Shown here: in pieces, positions 11,467 through 22,874 of the stretch | How positions within the stretch are numbered: position 1 is the stretch's first letter | Layout of the letters: each line of letters starts with the position of its first letter | Assembly: GCA_026214975.1 (NCBI GenBank) | Contig: JAOBSW010000307.1 | Coordinates: forward strand, 115,346 to 179,345 | DNA from: Gentiana macrophylla | Lineage: Eukaryota; Streptophyta; Magnoliopsida; Gentianales; Gentianaceae | Direction: 5' to 3' | DNA length: 64,000 nucleotides | Notes under the pieces: generated by a model | Told to the model about the DNA's origin: nothing | Seen by the model: the letters and a program-made list of their open reading frames with translations, nothing else | Database searches by the model: none | Program-made: the position numbers and the translations under genes

Positions 11467-12866
11467 TGTTGCATTTGATTAATTCAACAGAAAACAAATG
11501 CAGAATTGAATCAAAGATGAATATATTTTTGGTACTATAATTTTTGAATTTTGCTTTATACTTTGTCATGTATTCATTTGAACGATTTTTATATCTTATG
11601 GCCCGGCTGAGTTGAAATTTCGATCTACAAGGCTTTAATACGTCTAGCAAGTCAAACTCGAACAAATTTTCTTTATGAATGAACTGAGTTTGGACATAAT
11701 TTTTTGTTTGTTTATTAAACAAACGTTCGCGAAAAAACTCATAACCTTAATGAAGCAAATTTGAAAATATTTTTTTATTTGTTTGCTTGTAATATTACTT
11801 CATTTGTTTCTTATTAATTGACGTAGATATAAAAAAATTGTCTATTTTAATATTATGTTGTATCATTCTCAAAACAACATTTATTGAAATTTTATTTACT
11901 TCACACTACATCAATGATATCCAACAACTCTTTAATCATTTCATTATTAAAGTAATTATATTAACTCACCTCATTAATATATACATCACGTTAACAACTA
12001 GACTATTTGAATAGAAACGAAGAGATTATTTTATACCACATATTTTTTTTAAAAGTCCATAATGTTAGGTTCATTTCACAAGCAAAAAAATCAGTTAGTT
12101 ACTCCCATTATTATTATTATTATTCAAAACGAATGGATACAACTTGTCAGAAAACTACCAGTAAACTACTGCAATCAACTAAACAAAAAAACAAAAGGAA
12201 AATAACACTGGGGCAAACCTCCAAACACCAAATATTGTCTCGTTGTATAGAACTTAATTTGGTAAAGAAACCGGATGGATAGTATCCATCTTTAAGCGGA
12301 CCTCCATAGCTCAAAAGAAAATTCAACACCATCAGCCAGTAGAAAACCGTGGTAACCGATATATTTGTTAGTTGTAAAACATATGTGGCCGGGTAAGTGT
12401 CTGGTGGGCTAGATGACTTATTGGGCTGAATATATAGGCTACGCATAAATAAAATGGCTGGGTGGGCTTTGGCCTATACGCCTAAAGAGTGGCTAAGTCC
12501 ATGCACGCCAGCTTCTTTTCAAGTGTCTCTGCGTAAGCACACAGATATTTGCCTTCCATTCATTGCCTTTATTGGAGAGGGCATAATCGTGCTTTAACAC
12601 AATTGAAACTTTTACTTAGTATATATTTATGTGTTAGGTAAATTTTATCATGATCCGACCATAAGTATGACTTGACGATCCTGAACTAATTTTTTTTTAT
12701 TTTAAGTTGGTCTCACTTGTTTAGAAAAAAACCTACCAATTTTAAAGTTTGTGATTGGTGGAAAGAGTAATGACATGGTGTTCCTGAACCACGGTAAAAT
12801 TACTGTGTTAATACATGCATGCTTTCACTTTCAAGATGCAAATTCACAAAACAATCTAAAATTGGT
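11467..12866. other. Non-coding spacer, probably including a degraded copia LTR
   Basis: Sequence to the right of the 11454-11466 primer site should be the LTR of that element, but no partner exists in the window and its far end is not visible. A short (ATT)n run sits at 12107-12123. No gene is supported. Confidence 0.4.
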
Positions 12867-12998
12867 AATTCTGTTGTAGAGTTTTCCTATTAAAACGTAT
12901 CGATGGATTGCTGCCACATGTGAGATTTTTTTTTTGTTAAAATCTTTTTCTATATCATGAGACAGTTCATTATAACAGTGAGTCTCCGTATCAGAATT
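12867..12998. mobile_element. MITE, family with AATTCTG termini, copy 1
   Basis: The left end is AATTCTGTTGTAGAGTTTTC; the right end, inverted, is AATTCTGATACGGAGACTC. Related copies with the same kind of ends lie at 14360-14500, 42968-43123 and 53232-53372. All are 130-160 bp and can fold into one hairpin. Target duplications were not resolved. Confidence 0.5.
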
Positions 12999-13309
12999 TT
13001 TTCCCCCTAAAGTGTGATGACATTTATACACATTTTATTCTATTTAGCGTTATGTATAATTGGTGGCATTAACTTTTTACGGTAGACCATTCAAAAAAAA
13101 AAAAAAACTTTTTACGGTAGTCTTTATGTTTACGGCATCACAGTTGATGGAGATGTAAACAGTACAAAGAAACGGTAAAACACAAAATACACAAAGCACA
13201 TCACATAACTCACAACCAATTAATGTTCACGGTTAGAAAGGTAATTATGAAGTTAAGTTCAATTTTTAATTAGGAAATGCTATTTCTAGATTGAAATTAC
13301 CATAATAAA

Positions 13310-13777
13310 AAAAACGGTTAAACCCTAACCCACTGGCGGATCCAGAAATTTATTCCAGTGGTGTCACCGGAGTCTAAAACTATATTTTTTATTCAAAAGA
13401 AAATTCAGTGGGGTCACCGGAGTCTAAAACATCAATTTTTATCGGCAAAACAACACTTTTTAACAACAAAACTATATAGTTTTAATACTAAAAAATAAAA
13501 ATCCAATGGGGTCACGTGACCCCTCCCCCCCTTGGGGCACGTGGATCCGCCGCTAACCGTGAGGGCTCTCGCGCTTCCGATCCCTGAGTGAATGCGAGGA
13601 GAGGTTAATCAGTAACCTAAGTAAATTTCTAACATGGGTTGCTGGTCGACCATATTTGACCGGGTGTTATCAATCGGAATCAATGGCATTACGAGAATTG
13701 AACCGTTGACTCCAGAACATAGTCCAGGTGGTCACTACAATACCCATGCCTTCACCACTAGGCCATATCCAGGGGAT
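13310..13777 (-). mobile_element. tRNA-derived SINE interrupted by a MITE
   Basis: On the minus strand the element starts near 13777 and has an A box (GGCCTAGTGGTGAAGG, about 13751-13767) and a B box (GGTTCAATTCTC, about 13692-13705). It ends GGTTAGGGTTTAACCG followed by a T run. A 19-bp direct repeat, TTGAAATTACC(A/G)TAATAAA, flanks it (13291-13309 and 13778-13796) with one mismatch. Without the inserted MITE it is about 240 bp. Its 3' end resembles that of the SINE at 8037-8253, but its body does not. Confidence 0.85.
13331..13552. mobile_element. hAT-type MITE inside the SINE
   Basis: The left end, CACTGGCGGATCCAG, and the right end, GTGGATCCGCCG, are inverted copies. CTAACC occurs on both sides (13325-13330 and 13553-13558), a partial target duplication. 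Removing it restores the SINE tail sequence. Similar GGCGGAT ends occur at 15562 and in a half element ending near 14190. Confidence 0.65.
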
Positions 13778-14084
13778 TTGAAATTACCGTAATAAACATG
13801 ATAGTAAGGGGGCATAACATAGTTTTTTTTTTCTTTTTTAATTAATTTTATTAAGAAATGTAGAAATAATTCATACAAAGCTGTATTATGGCATTCCTCT
13901 TATATCAAAATATGTAGACGGAGCATAGTCATGCCTTCTTAAAAACTATTCGTGACAATCCCGATTGGAAAAATCTCGTGTATAGGAAAAAGTACAGCAC
14001 ATTATGCTTTCAAAAACACAAAAACTCCTTAAAATAAAATGGGAATGAAAAAAATCACAAAAATAAATTGTCATTAAAAAAAAT

Positions 14085-14330
14085 GCACTTTTAGACTCCG
14101 GTTATCCCGCTGGAAAAAAAGTTTTGGATAAAAAAAATAGTTTTAGAATCTAATGACATCACTGGAACAAATTTCTAGATCCGCCAATTGTCACTGCAAA
14201 CACTATGACTGCAAACACTGTGACTGAAACTAAGGTATTGTTGTGACTGTTACTGTAATCGCCGTGACTGTCATTGTAATCTCCGTGACAGTCACGATTA
14301 GCAAACGCCGTGACAGTCACGTCGGACGCA
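14085..14330. repeat. Half MITE followed by GTGAC repeats
   Basis: 14085-14190 ends TAGATCCGCCAATTG, like the right end of the GGCGGATCC family, but has no left end. From 14190 a ~30-bp motif around GTGACTGT recurs about six times. It includes the palindrome CGTGACAGTCACG twice (14284-14296 and 14309-14321). No coding sequence is seen. Confidence 0.45.
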
Positions 14331-14359
14331 TTTTTTTTTATCGTGGCTCACCCACGGAA

Positions 14360-14500
14360 AATTCTTAGGTAGGGAGTCTCTATTGGACTCGATCGTTAGA
14401 TGTGCGTCGTGTGTATATAAAAACAAAACTGTTTTGTTTTATTATCACGCACGCAAATCAGCAGTTGGGTGTAATAGAGGCTCTCTCTACAACAATCACT
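14360..14500. mobile_element. MITE, AATTCTG family, copy 2
   Basis: The left end, AATTCTTAGGTAGGGAGTCTCTATT, mirrors the right end, AATAGAGGCTCTCTCTACAACA. The centre holds AAAACTGTTTTG. The right boundary is approximate. Confidence 0.5.
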
Positions 14501-15561
14501 CACCTCACCCACCCCCTCCCCTTCTCCCTCCAAAAAAAAGTATATAAAAAAAAAAACCTTTAGAATTTGAAGCAACAGCAACTCAAAACCCATAGTTACG
14601 GAAAATACTTGTGTGGTGAGAGAATTTGAGGTGAATTGACGGGTGAAACGATCGAGCTACACGTTTAATTCTGAGAATAAAAAGTCGTATGCCAGTGCAG
14701 TAGAATGTCATGTGATATCACACTGTAGTGTAATCACCACACAAGAATCACCACATAGTTACATATTCTTTGGCCCGTGTTGTCAACCATCAATGAAATC
14801 CAGTCTTATCGAAAATTAAAACAAAAAATAAATAGATATGTTTTGTCGTTGTCACTATGAAATACCTATACCAGGTTAACTTATTCTTCAGAAGGATGAT
14901 TGATGCTCTTTTTTCTTTTTCTTTTCTGAGGGAAGGATGATTGATGCTCATGCATGATCAAAGGAATATTAAAACCTTGGAAATAACTAAATATTTACAG
15001 ATTACAGCAATCACCTCAATAGTTATCTATAATAAAAATAAAAATAAAAAGGTAAACCATACCTCTGGGGTTCCTTTCTCAGTATCACCATGGGATGAGT
15101 GGAGATGTAATGTAAATCAAGATCCCCAATTCCAGTCGATGAATTGGCTTACCTTTATGAGGAGGAATAATTTCGCTTGTAGAATCGAGAACTCTAACTT
15201 ACATTGAAGGCTATGATCTCAATTACGCAGCCATGAATTGGGTTATGTCAAGCATGGGGACGTAGTTATCTATTATCTATCCTACAACATATATAGTGCT
15301 AATACATCAACTACATATCATCTAATAAGTCGGTAAACAAAGGGTAACAAAAATTGTAAGGATATATATTTCTTAAATTGTCATTAGAGTGAGGAGAGAA
15401 GTCTTTAAGACCAGTTAATAAAGTGATTTTTTAAAAATAAAAATAAAAATAAAAAGAGAGCGAGGAGAGCATTATAATTATAATCCAAGGCACTAGCTTC
15501 ATGCCAAGTGTCCTATACAAAATATAGGTGGCATTAGAAGAGACTACACGTGTATCAATAC

Positions 15562-15756
15562 CATTGGCGGATGTACATGTTATGATGTGGGTTTAGGTGA
15601 CCGTGCTTGAGATTTAGGATTTTTAAAATTATTAAAACGATGTATATTTGTGTTTAAAAATGTTGTTTTGTCCTCTAAAGAAAAATCTGTTTTGTAGTTA
15701 AAAATATAATTTTAGGCTCAGGTGACTCCACTGGAAACAAATTTTGGGCGCCTCTG
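15562..15756. mobile_element. hAT-type MITE with 8-bp duplication
   Basis: The element runs from CATTGGCGGATG to TTTTGGGCGCCTCTG. ATCAATAC (15554-15561) and AACAATAC (15757-15764) form an 8-bp target duplication with one mismatch. The interior has the CTGGAAACAAATTTT motif shared with the other GGCGGATCC-type elements in this region. Confidence 0.65.
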
Positions 15757-15889
15757 AACAATACAAAGAAGACACGTTAAACAAGCATTATTCACTAACA
15801 CCCCTTCCCCTCAAACGCAATGGGGTGAGAACTACATTTGAGTTTGTCTCAAAACGGATGAAATATAGTGCTAAAGAGAGCCTTGGTAA

Positions 15890-16065
15890 AACAATGCCTA
15901 CTGTTTTATCTGTTGTTGGAATGTACTTTAGAAGAAGTTGACCTTGAAGCACTCAATCGATAATTGAATGCACATCTACATTAACGTGTTTTGTTCTGGC
16001 ATGATAAACATGGTTGTAAGCTAAAGATTGAGTACACAAATTGTCACATCAGATCACTGTTTTGG
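15890..16065 (-). pseudogene. Ty1/copia RNase H fragment
   Basis: Minus-strand frames read YHARTKHVNVDVH, then VLQGQLLLKYIPTTD. These match the end of copia RNase H (HARTKHIEIDFH...LKYIPT). A stop lies between the two blocks. No other part of an element adjoins it. Confidence 0.6.
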
Positions 16066-16666
16066 AGAGAAAGGGCTGCAAGAACCGGTTCACAAGTGTT
16101 GTTACTTACCGGAACCTCAATTTTTTCCTACAATAGCTCTCTTCAATTCAAGATGAGCAAGACCGGCTTAGACCTTTGTGCGTTATGTTAAATAAGGCGA
16201 GGATGAATTGGTAGCTATTTAATACAAGTTTTTTGGCTTATGGATGCTAATTTTGGCTCTTGTCTGCATAGGATGGCGATTCAAATGTGGTGGTGTCGGA
16301 GAACCATGATTGGGATAAAATGTGCTTGTGACAGTAATTAATCATAGGTTGGTTTAATGGTTCTGTTTGAACATAACTAGGGTCAGTGTTAAGACCGGTA
16401 GGGCTAGTAATTAATCATAGGTTGGTTTAATGGTTTCAAATGATGATTTATAGCGTGTGTGATTGGCATGGGAAGCCATTTTATCAGTTTAATGCATAAT
16501 GAAAGCTTTCCAGTTTGAGAATGTACAAATAAAGGACATGAGAGTTTAACTCATATGAAATGTTCTTCGAGAAAGATAGCAAAGGATTTATATTCTCTAC
16601 CAATTTCATATTGGATCCATTTAATTCCGATGAAAATTTTATTGCAATGTTAAGTTTAAAGTCGGT

Positions 16667-16975
16667 GATGGTGTACCCAACAACTGATAATCCATTGGAG
16701 TATGACTTCATATATGCAAGATAATCCATCATGTGTGTGGTTCTCTTATCTGTTTTTGATAAAGTCTCTTTAATTTGAGCATACAAGCATCTGATTGATT
16801 CTTGAATTCGACAAGTTCAGGATGGTGTACCCAAAAAATGCTAATCCAACAACTGCTAATCCATTGAAGTATGACTTCATATATGCAAGACAATCCATCA
16901 TGTGTGTGGTTCTCTTATCTGTTTTTAATAAAGCCTCTTTAATTCGAGCATACGAGCATCTGATTGATTTTTGAA
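16667..16975. repeat. Tandem duplication, about 154 bp
   Basis: 16667-16820 and 16821-16975 share GATGGTGTACCCA, CTTCATATATGCAAGA and AATCCATCATGTGTGTGGTT, with a small insertion in copy 2. A second, shorter pair (GTAATTAATCATAGGTTGG at about 16335 and 16406) lies just upstream. Confidence 0.75.
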
Positions 16976-17129
16976 GAGGGTCGCGAGAGTTTTCCGAATT
17001 TCAAGAGAGATGCATTCTATCACTTTGGGTTTGTTAAGTTCTTGAGCTCGTCAGTCAGCCCATGAGAAGCTGGTTAGTTGTTATCCAAGCATCAACTAGT
17101 TATAATGTGAACATAGGTTGATTTGGTAT

Positions 17130-17380
17130 GGTGCCTAGGAGAAATCCATCAAGTTTTGATACATAAAACCGGTTCGATACCTATTTTGTACGTTTTTTTC
17201 CATTAAATTTACTTGACTCACTGGGTCAACGAGTGCCAACCGGGTCACCGGTTGAACCGCCAAGTTTACCGGGTCGTTTCCCCAAACGGGTTGAAACTTG
17301 AACCGGCCCGGCTCCATGACCAGGTCACCGGGTTGAACGGTTGAATCGTCGGGGCCGGGCTGGATTTGATAACTATGATT
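17130..17380. mobile_element. Truncated hAT-like element, right end only
   Basis: The sequence is rich in ACCGGTT and GGGTCA motifs and ends GGATTTGATAACTATG, matching the right end of the element at 7019-7785. A convincing left terminus was not found. Confidence 0.45.
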
Positions 17381-17570
17381 AGAATCAACCCCACGTGTCT
17401 ACAAAACACCATACTCTATGCGTCCTAAAATAAACGACACCCTAACAATATACACATGGATTTAGAAAAATGTTGACAAAGACTTGTTTACCCTCATTTA
17501 CTGTTTCGGAGTACTATTTTCTTTCATCTTAACAATCATCTTTTCTCAATCCTCTAAATTAGAAAGTAGC

Positions 17571-17804
17571 AAAAAAAAAAAAAAAAAAAAAAAATTTGAA
17601 AGTAGCATATAAAACTAGCTTTGGTATAACATAAACAAATGTTTTTGAAATTATTTAATGACACTTGTTTGAGAACAAAACCATATAAAGTGATACTTCT
17701 AGGACAGTCTTTACAAATGACAGGATGTAAATAAGGATATTCAATCAAACATTAATTTTTTTTGAACTTAATCAAACATTAATTAGTAATGAACTTTTCG
17801 GTTT

Positions 17805-17845
<41 letters not shown>
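17571..17845. repeat. Two long poly(A) runs
   Basis: Runs of about 24 A (17571-17594) and 40 A (17806-17845). They could be old retroposon tails, but no body was recognised upstream of either. Confidence 0.7.
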
Positions 17846-17846
<1 letters not shown>

Positions 17847-17861
17847 AAATGGACTTTTATA

Positions 17862-17993
17862 CTTCATTCGTTCCAAAATGTAAATTTGTTTAGTTTTTTA
17901 GTTTTGTCCTATATTATAAATCCATTTACAAAATTAATGAAGCATTTATAATATTTTTCTCCTTTTACTCCTTATTTATTGTATACTCACTTA
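17862..17993. mobile_element. Left half of a Stowaway-like MITE split by the Tat element
   Basis: It begins after a TA (17860-17861) with CTTCATTCGTTCCAAAATGT. Its inverted partner is at the far side of the Tat element (42695-42835). The two halves add up to about 270 bp, the size of the intact TA-flanked MITE at 47311-47584. Confidence 0.7.
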
Positions 17994-18600
17994 TGATGAG
18001 GTGAGAATCATCACGGGGGCTCAGCGGTGTGTGATTTATGGATATCTGGCTTATTAGTTGGTGATTATGTGTATGGCAGCCGGTGAGGCACGGCGGCGAT
18101 AGGAGGAGAGTATGAGAGAGGGAGTTTTCGCAGAGCTTTGGCCTGCTTTCTATTTGAATGTATATCTTTCTCAGGTTACACAAGCCTTCCTTTTATAGGA
18201 GAAGGAAGCTTAGGAGCTAAGTAAGGACATGTGTTATATGACAGCTTAGTCACTAAGTTTACTTAGTAGCTAAGTATACTTTAAATATTTAGACTGCAAG
18301 TGGATAGAATATCTCGGTGGTGACCTCTTAGGATCGCATAGGTCGCCGGCGTTGTTGTGGTGCCTTGCTCTTCCTCCTTGCTGCCTTTCATCAAGCCTTG
18401 TGCGGCCTCTCCAGGACCTTTGTCCGAGGTTGCGGGTCGGCCCCCTGATCCAGTAGTATTCCGGGCGGGGTTTGACAATCGGCGACCTCGACCTGGTCGA
18501 TTAAGATTGCAACACCGGGTTCACGGGCCTTTATCTGGTCCGGTGGGTCAGATAGGCTATTTCCGAGATCCACAGGTGGCGATATCATTTGTACGTATCA
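17994..18600 (-). repeat. 3' LTR of the Tat element (by its own orientation)
   Basis: 607 bp, reading TGATGAGGTGAG...GTACGTATCA on the + strand. It matches 42092-42689 with many small indels. On the minus strand CTCCTATAAAAGG (near 18190-18205) is a plausible TATA box. Confidence 0.87.
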
Positions 18601-18616
18601 GTGGCCCCCAACTCCG
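18601..18616 (-). other. Polypurine tract of the Tat element
   Basis: The minus strand reads GGAGTTGGGGGCCAC directly before the LTR's TGATACG. Purine tracts of this form prime plus-strand DNA synthesis in Tat elements, and this one fixes the element's orientation. Confidence 0.75.
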
Positions 18617-18687
18617 TGTCTTGAGCATTTTTCAGTGGAAATGTTTAAGCGTGGAGTAAAGTGAGCTCAAGGATTATTCAGTCTATT

Positions 18688-19036
18688 TGCGACCTCGTCG
18701 TCTGATGCGACTTGTTCACTTAGGACCGTGCTTTTGAAGCGAGCGGCCTCGAAGCAACTTTGGTCTGCATTTGCGACCGCCGTAAATGCGATGCGACTTG
18801 TTCACTTAGGATTGTGCTTTTGAAGCGAACGGCCTCGAAGCAACTTTAGAGTCATTTGCGACCTCGTAAATCGATGCGACTTGTTCACTTAGGACCGTGC
18901 TTTTAAAGCGAAGCGGCCTCGAAGCAACTTTAGGTCATTTGCGACCTTGTAGTACGATCGCGACTTGTTCACTTAGGACCGTGCTTTTAAAGCGAGCGGC
19001 CTCGAAGCAACTTTAGGTCTGTTTGTGACCTCGTCG
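18688..19036. repeat. 85-bp tandem repeat in the Tat 3' region
   Basis: Four copies of a unit containing GCGACTTGTTCACTTAGGA, GTGCTTTTGAAGCGA and GGCCTCGAAGCAACTTT. GCGACTTG starts at 18707, 18793, 18876 and 18960. Tandem repeats close to the 3' LTR are known in Tat elements. Confidence 0.88.
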
Positions 19037-19308
19037 TTGGCGGCGATCTATCCGTTCATGGGCGGCGGGCAGCTCAATCATCGGATCATGGCTGGCGTCA
19101 ACTTTCTTGGTAACCGTAAGAGCGTGGGTATTGAGGTTGTTTTAGTAGCGCCCCGCCAATCATTGGGCGGATAACGGCCGAGTAATTGATTATGTGGGTA
19201 TTGATGATCGCGCTTTAATGATGATGGTTTTTAATTTGGCCCGAAAAAGCCGTGCGGACTGGATCCTTAGATGGTGGCCCCTGGCCGTCACGATCAAATT
19301 CCCTCTGC

Positions 19309-19316
19309 TATATAAG
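19309..19316 (+). promoter_or_regulatory. TATA box of antisense gene 1
   Basis: TATATAAG lies about 240 bp upstream of a good splice donor and 616 bp upstream of the ATG at 19925. It is on the strand opposite to gag. Confidence 0.55.
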
Positions 19317-19549
19317 GCTCTCAACATTCCAACCTTCATACTTTTCGTTCTTTCTTTCCCTTGCTTTTCCTCTACTTAACTTTGCTTGTTATCGAGTGTG
19401 CAAAGGTTTTCCGGTGAGGGTTTTGGGGAGGATTTGGTTGTGGTTGAAGCAAGTTTGCGGTTTCAGGCTAGGATTTGAAGATTCCGGTCACGAGTTTTGA
19501 GGATTCCGACGTGTTCTTCCGGCCGCCGATTTTAGCTTCTCAGAAACAG

Positions 19550-19923
19550 GTAAATCCTTCTTCCCTTAACCTCTTTCTCTGTTTTTCTTTCCGTATTTCG
19601 ATCCTTTTTAGCAAGTCTGATCCGCTGTGAGGCAATACGTTCAACTTTAAGACGTTTTTGAGGCAAAAGTCCGGGTTTTTTGAGTTGACGCTTTCGTTTT
19701 GGGTAATATTTTTCTGAAAAGATGAGGGGTGAAGCATGCCTTGAAACCTTGTCTCTCTCTTGCTTCGCTCATTCGTATCTGTATTTCCCTTTTATTTGAA
19801 ATTGCTTTGCATTTCTCCTGTAAAAACGGAGGGGAAGGCGTCGAGATGGGTGCGATCACCTTCCTGGCTTAATCCCCATTATACCAGGTCTGAAAGCTCC
19901 ACCTTTTCCTCTTGTTTTTGCAG
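19550..19923 (+). other. Predicted 5'-leader intron of antisense gene 1
   Basis: The donor is AACAG|GTAAAT. The acceptor is CTTTTCCTCTTGTTTTTGCAG, with a good pyrimidine tract. The ATG follows one base after the acceptor. The arrangement is what a real plant leader intron looks like; splicing has not been shown. Confidence 0.6.
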
Positions 19924-19924
19924 G

Positions 19925-22874
19925 ATGTCCGACGGAGAGTATTATTTAGGGGGCGACTCCGAAGGGGATCAGGAGGCCTATGACTATGCACTGGATGTAG
20001 GGGAGGATGACCCTTCTAGCCCCGATGTGTCTATCGGGGACGATATGCTTGATGAGGTAACCGGGGGAGAGGCCGCTGGCGGCGATCTTTTTGGTTTAGA
20101 TGTTATGTTCCCCGATCCAGAGCCGCGATGTAAAAGGAGTCGTAAAGAGATGGCCCGCACTCAAGGGACTAGTACTAGTGAGGCTGGAGGAAGGGAGACG
20201 TCTGATGTTGAAGATCAGGCCGCCGGACACAGCTCTAATGGCACCGCTGAGCATGACGAGGCCTATATTGAGGATGCCGCTCTTCACGAACTCATGGGAT
20301 CGAGTGAGGACGAGAAGGCGCCTTTACCCCGTAAGGTTATCTGGGAGCTCCCAAAGAAACCAAAAAAGAAAAGGGACCCCAAAACAATGACTGTTGGTGA
20401 AGCGGTGGCGAAGGCAAAAAACTCGAAACCCAATAATCCTGAAGCGTTAAGGGTGTTTACCCTTCTGGCCACGAATGAGAAGGCTCTGGAGGAGGAGTGG
20501 GTGATGCTCCGCGACAGTGATGACCTTAACAATCTACTCCGGCATCGATACAAGATTGATACAAAAGTCTACAGTTTCTCTTTTTGATTATTCGAAGGAG
20601 GAGGATAAGTTTAAACCCGAAGACCACGAAGATTATGTTTGTGCCCGTCGTCCGGACGATACCCTGATCCTTCACTTCGATCATTTCTATGCTGGGCTCA
20701 GGCCCCCTTTCGATCCGTTTTTTGTCAAGATTTGCGAGCTGATGGGAGCTCTACCCATTGATTTTTCTATTGAAGCTGTTATTCAGATTATGGCCTTCAT
20801 TGTTATGTGTCGGACAATGAAGATGGAGCCCACTCTCACTCTGTTGGGTCAATTCCACTTATTCTGCGCGATGGGCCTCCCGGGACAGATATCTTTGAGG
20901 ACCAAGACGCCTCGCCTGCTGTTCTTGCTACCAAATAAGATTCATAGATGGCAAGAACGAGTGCTTAAAGTGGAGTCCAAAATTGGTTGGCCATTCCCCA
21001 AGGCAGCACAGCGCAAAGGAAAGTCCACCATTTCTATTGGCGAGCCCCTAGTTACTGAGCATCGCCTTGTTAAAGGGCTCATGACGCTGATACAGTCTGA
21101 CGGGGTTGAGCCCTCTCTGAGAAACGTGGCTTGGGTCGATCTTCTTTATGTGGCTCTTTCCCTCGCGCGTATGGCTGGTATCGCGGGTCCGGGTGGAGCG
21201 GAGCGGTTAGTCGCCATGGCCCTGAAAGAATGCGACCCTGATTGGATAGGAGATTGCCACTTGGGCTAGTGTTTTCCTTCTGAGTGTCCTGTATGTGGAG
21301 GCGACCCAAATAGAAGACCCCCTTGTAATCTTCCCTTTTTTATTTTCATCACTTTGTAAGCTGTATGGTTTAGTTTTTCTTTGGACCCGTTTAACGAACT
21401 CTTTCGCGAGTATGAAGCCATTAACTGACGCCGGGCTCAAAGACAGAGGCTCACTGATGAGCATGCCAAAACTCGACAGGCGACCCTAAAACAGGTCCTG
21501 AGAAAGGTACCACGTATTGTTGATGCTTCTGTTGTAGATGAGACGTACGACCCCAATCAGCCACCGGCGACGCTCATAGGTGCGAGCTCAAGCCAGGCCA
21601 GTGGGGCCCAATAAAGATCGCAGACTGATGTGCCTGTTAAAGAGCCTCAGGGCCAAAAGCGATCCAGATCTGAGAAGGCCAAGACTACTGGTGGAGCTGA
21701 CAAAGGTTCTAACCGTCTGGACAAGCGACCTTCTGACAAAGGCTCTGTGCGGTCAGAGGTAATTGCTGAATAGGTCGTCGAGGAGATGGGGGCATTGCAT
21801 GGAGGGACCCTTCCCCGAGGTTACAATAGGAAAGAGGCTGTTTGGCTGGATGCTAATTTTGTCCAAGGCCTTGATATGTCGAAGGCGAGCCAGATCAGGG
21901 AGGCAATTGCCGACGTCATCCCTCTGGGATGTCTTGCCTGGGATTCACCGCCTGGCGTTCAGATGGAAATTGGAAGGGGAATCACTACACACGTCGTGGT
22001 TCAAGACGATGCCCCTGCCAAAGACGAAGTCGCTGAGCTTAAAGATCTTTCCGGCCAGTTCGGGATCGCAGCCTCTATGGTGAGCTTTTATTTGTCTTGT
22101 ATTTTTGCTTACTTTGTTTTTTCTGGCGGACTTAAACTCCTCTTCTTTTTCAGCTTGGAACTCGTATAAACAAGGCCATTGAGGCGGCTGAGAAGCGCAA
22201 GGCTGAACTTAAGAAAGTGACTGCGGCTCTTGAGGCTTCGGATAAGGCCAGGGTTGCTTCAGAGAGTAAGAGCACTGAGGCCTTGACCGATTTAGATCGG
22301 ATGAAAAAGGCCATGCTTGAGGCGCTAAAGCCGACGCCGAGTGAAGCAAAGGTGTCAATTCGAAAGATGAAGCTCGTAAATCGGTTTGAAGGGTGACGGC
22401 GACGCGTAGGAGGAGATCGCGAGTTTAAAGGAAGCGACTTCTTTGTTGCAAATAAAAAATTTGCGAGGAGGCGGGTCCTGCAGCCATTCTTGCGCTTTAG
22501 CGCGCTCGATGAGTTTGTTGATTACCGGAGGCGAGCTTTGATCAAGGTTTCAACCACCTTGTTACATTGCGCCGTTAGGCTTATCATGGTAGGGAGAGCA
22601 TTACCTTTGAGGAAATGCTCTGGTGGCTTAACATGTCTCAGTGAAGTCCTGACCTGTTGGCCCTTCACCCAGTATACCTTACGCCGCTGATCACGTCGTC
22701 ACTATTCAGACTAGTCAGATAGAAAACGGCGAGCCAGTCTGGGATCCTCCGGCAGTTAACCCTGTCAACTTTGTTGTTTTAAAGAATCCTCCTGCTGCCG
22801 CGAACGACCAACCAGGCGACGAGTATATTGATACTCCCCCGGCTCAACATAGTGATTTTATGTCCTTGGTTTGA
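19925..22874 (+). pseudogene. Antisense gene 1 of the Tat element (gypsy-type transposon domain protein)
   Basis: The ATG at 19925 (MSDGEYYLGGDSEGD) follows the predicted leader intron. Residues 1-130 are acidic and low-complexity, then a basic cluster (PKKPKKKRD) looks like a nuclear localisation signal. A frameshift near 20565 leads to the conserved part (about 20600-21240: YAGLRPPFDPFFVKICELMG, then IMAFIVMCRTMKMEPTLTLL). This resembles the domain catalogued as 'putative gypsy type transposon' (Pfam Transposase_28). A TAG at about 21267 is followed in the same frame by CFPSECPVCGGDP. Later exon-like stretches run to 22080, a 74-nt intron with GTGAGC...TTTTTCAG sits at 22080-22153, and a coiled-coil segment (INKAIEAAEKRKAELKK) follows. 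The last frame ends FMSLV at 22874. At least three stops and a frameshift break it. Its function is unknown; despite the domain name there is no evidence of transposase activity. Confidence 0.65.
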
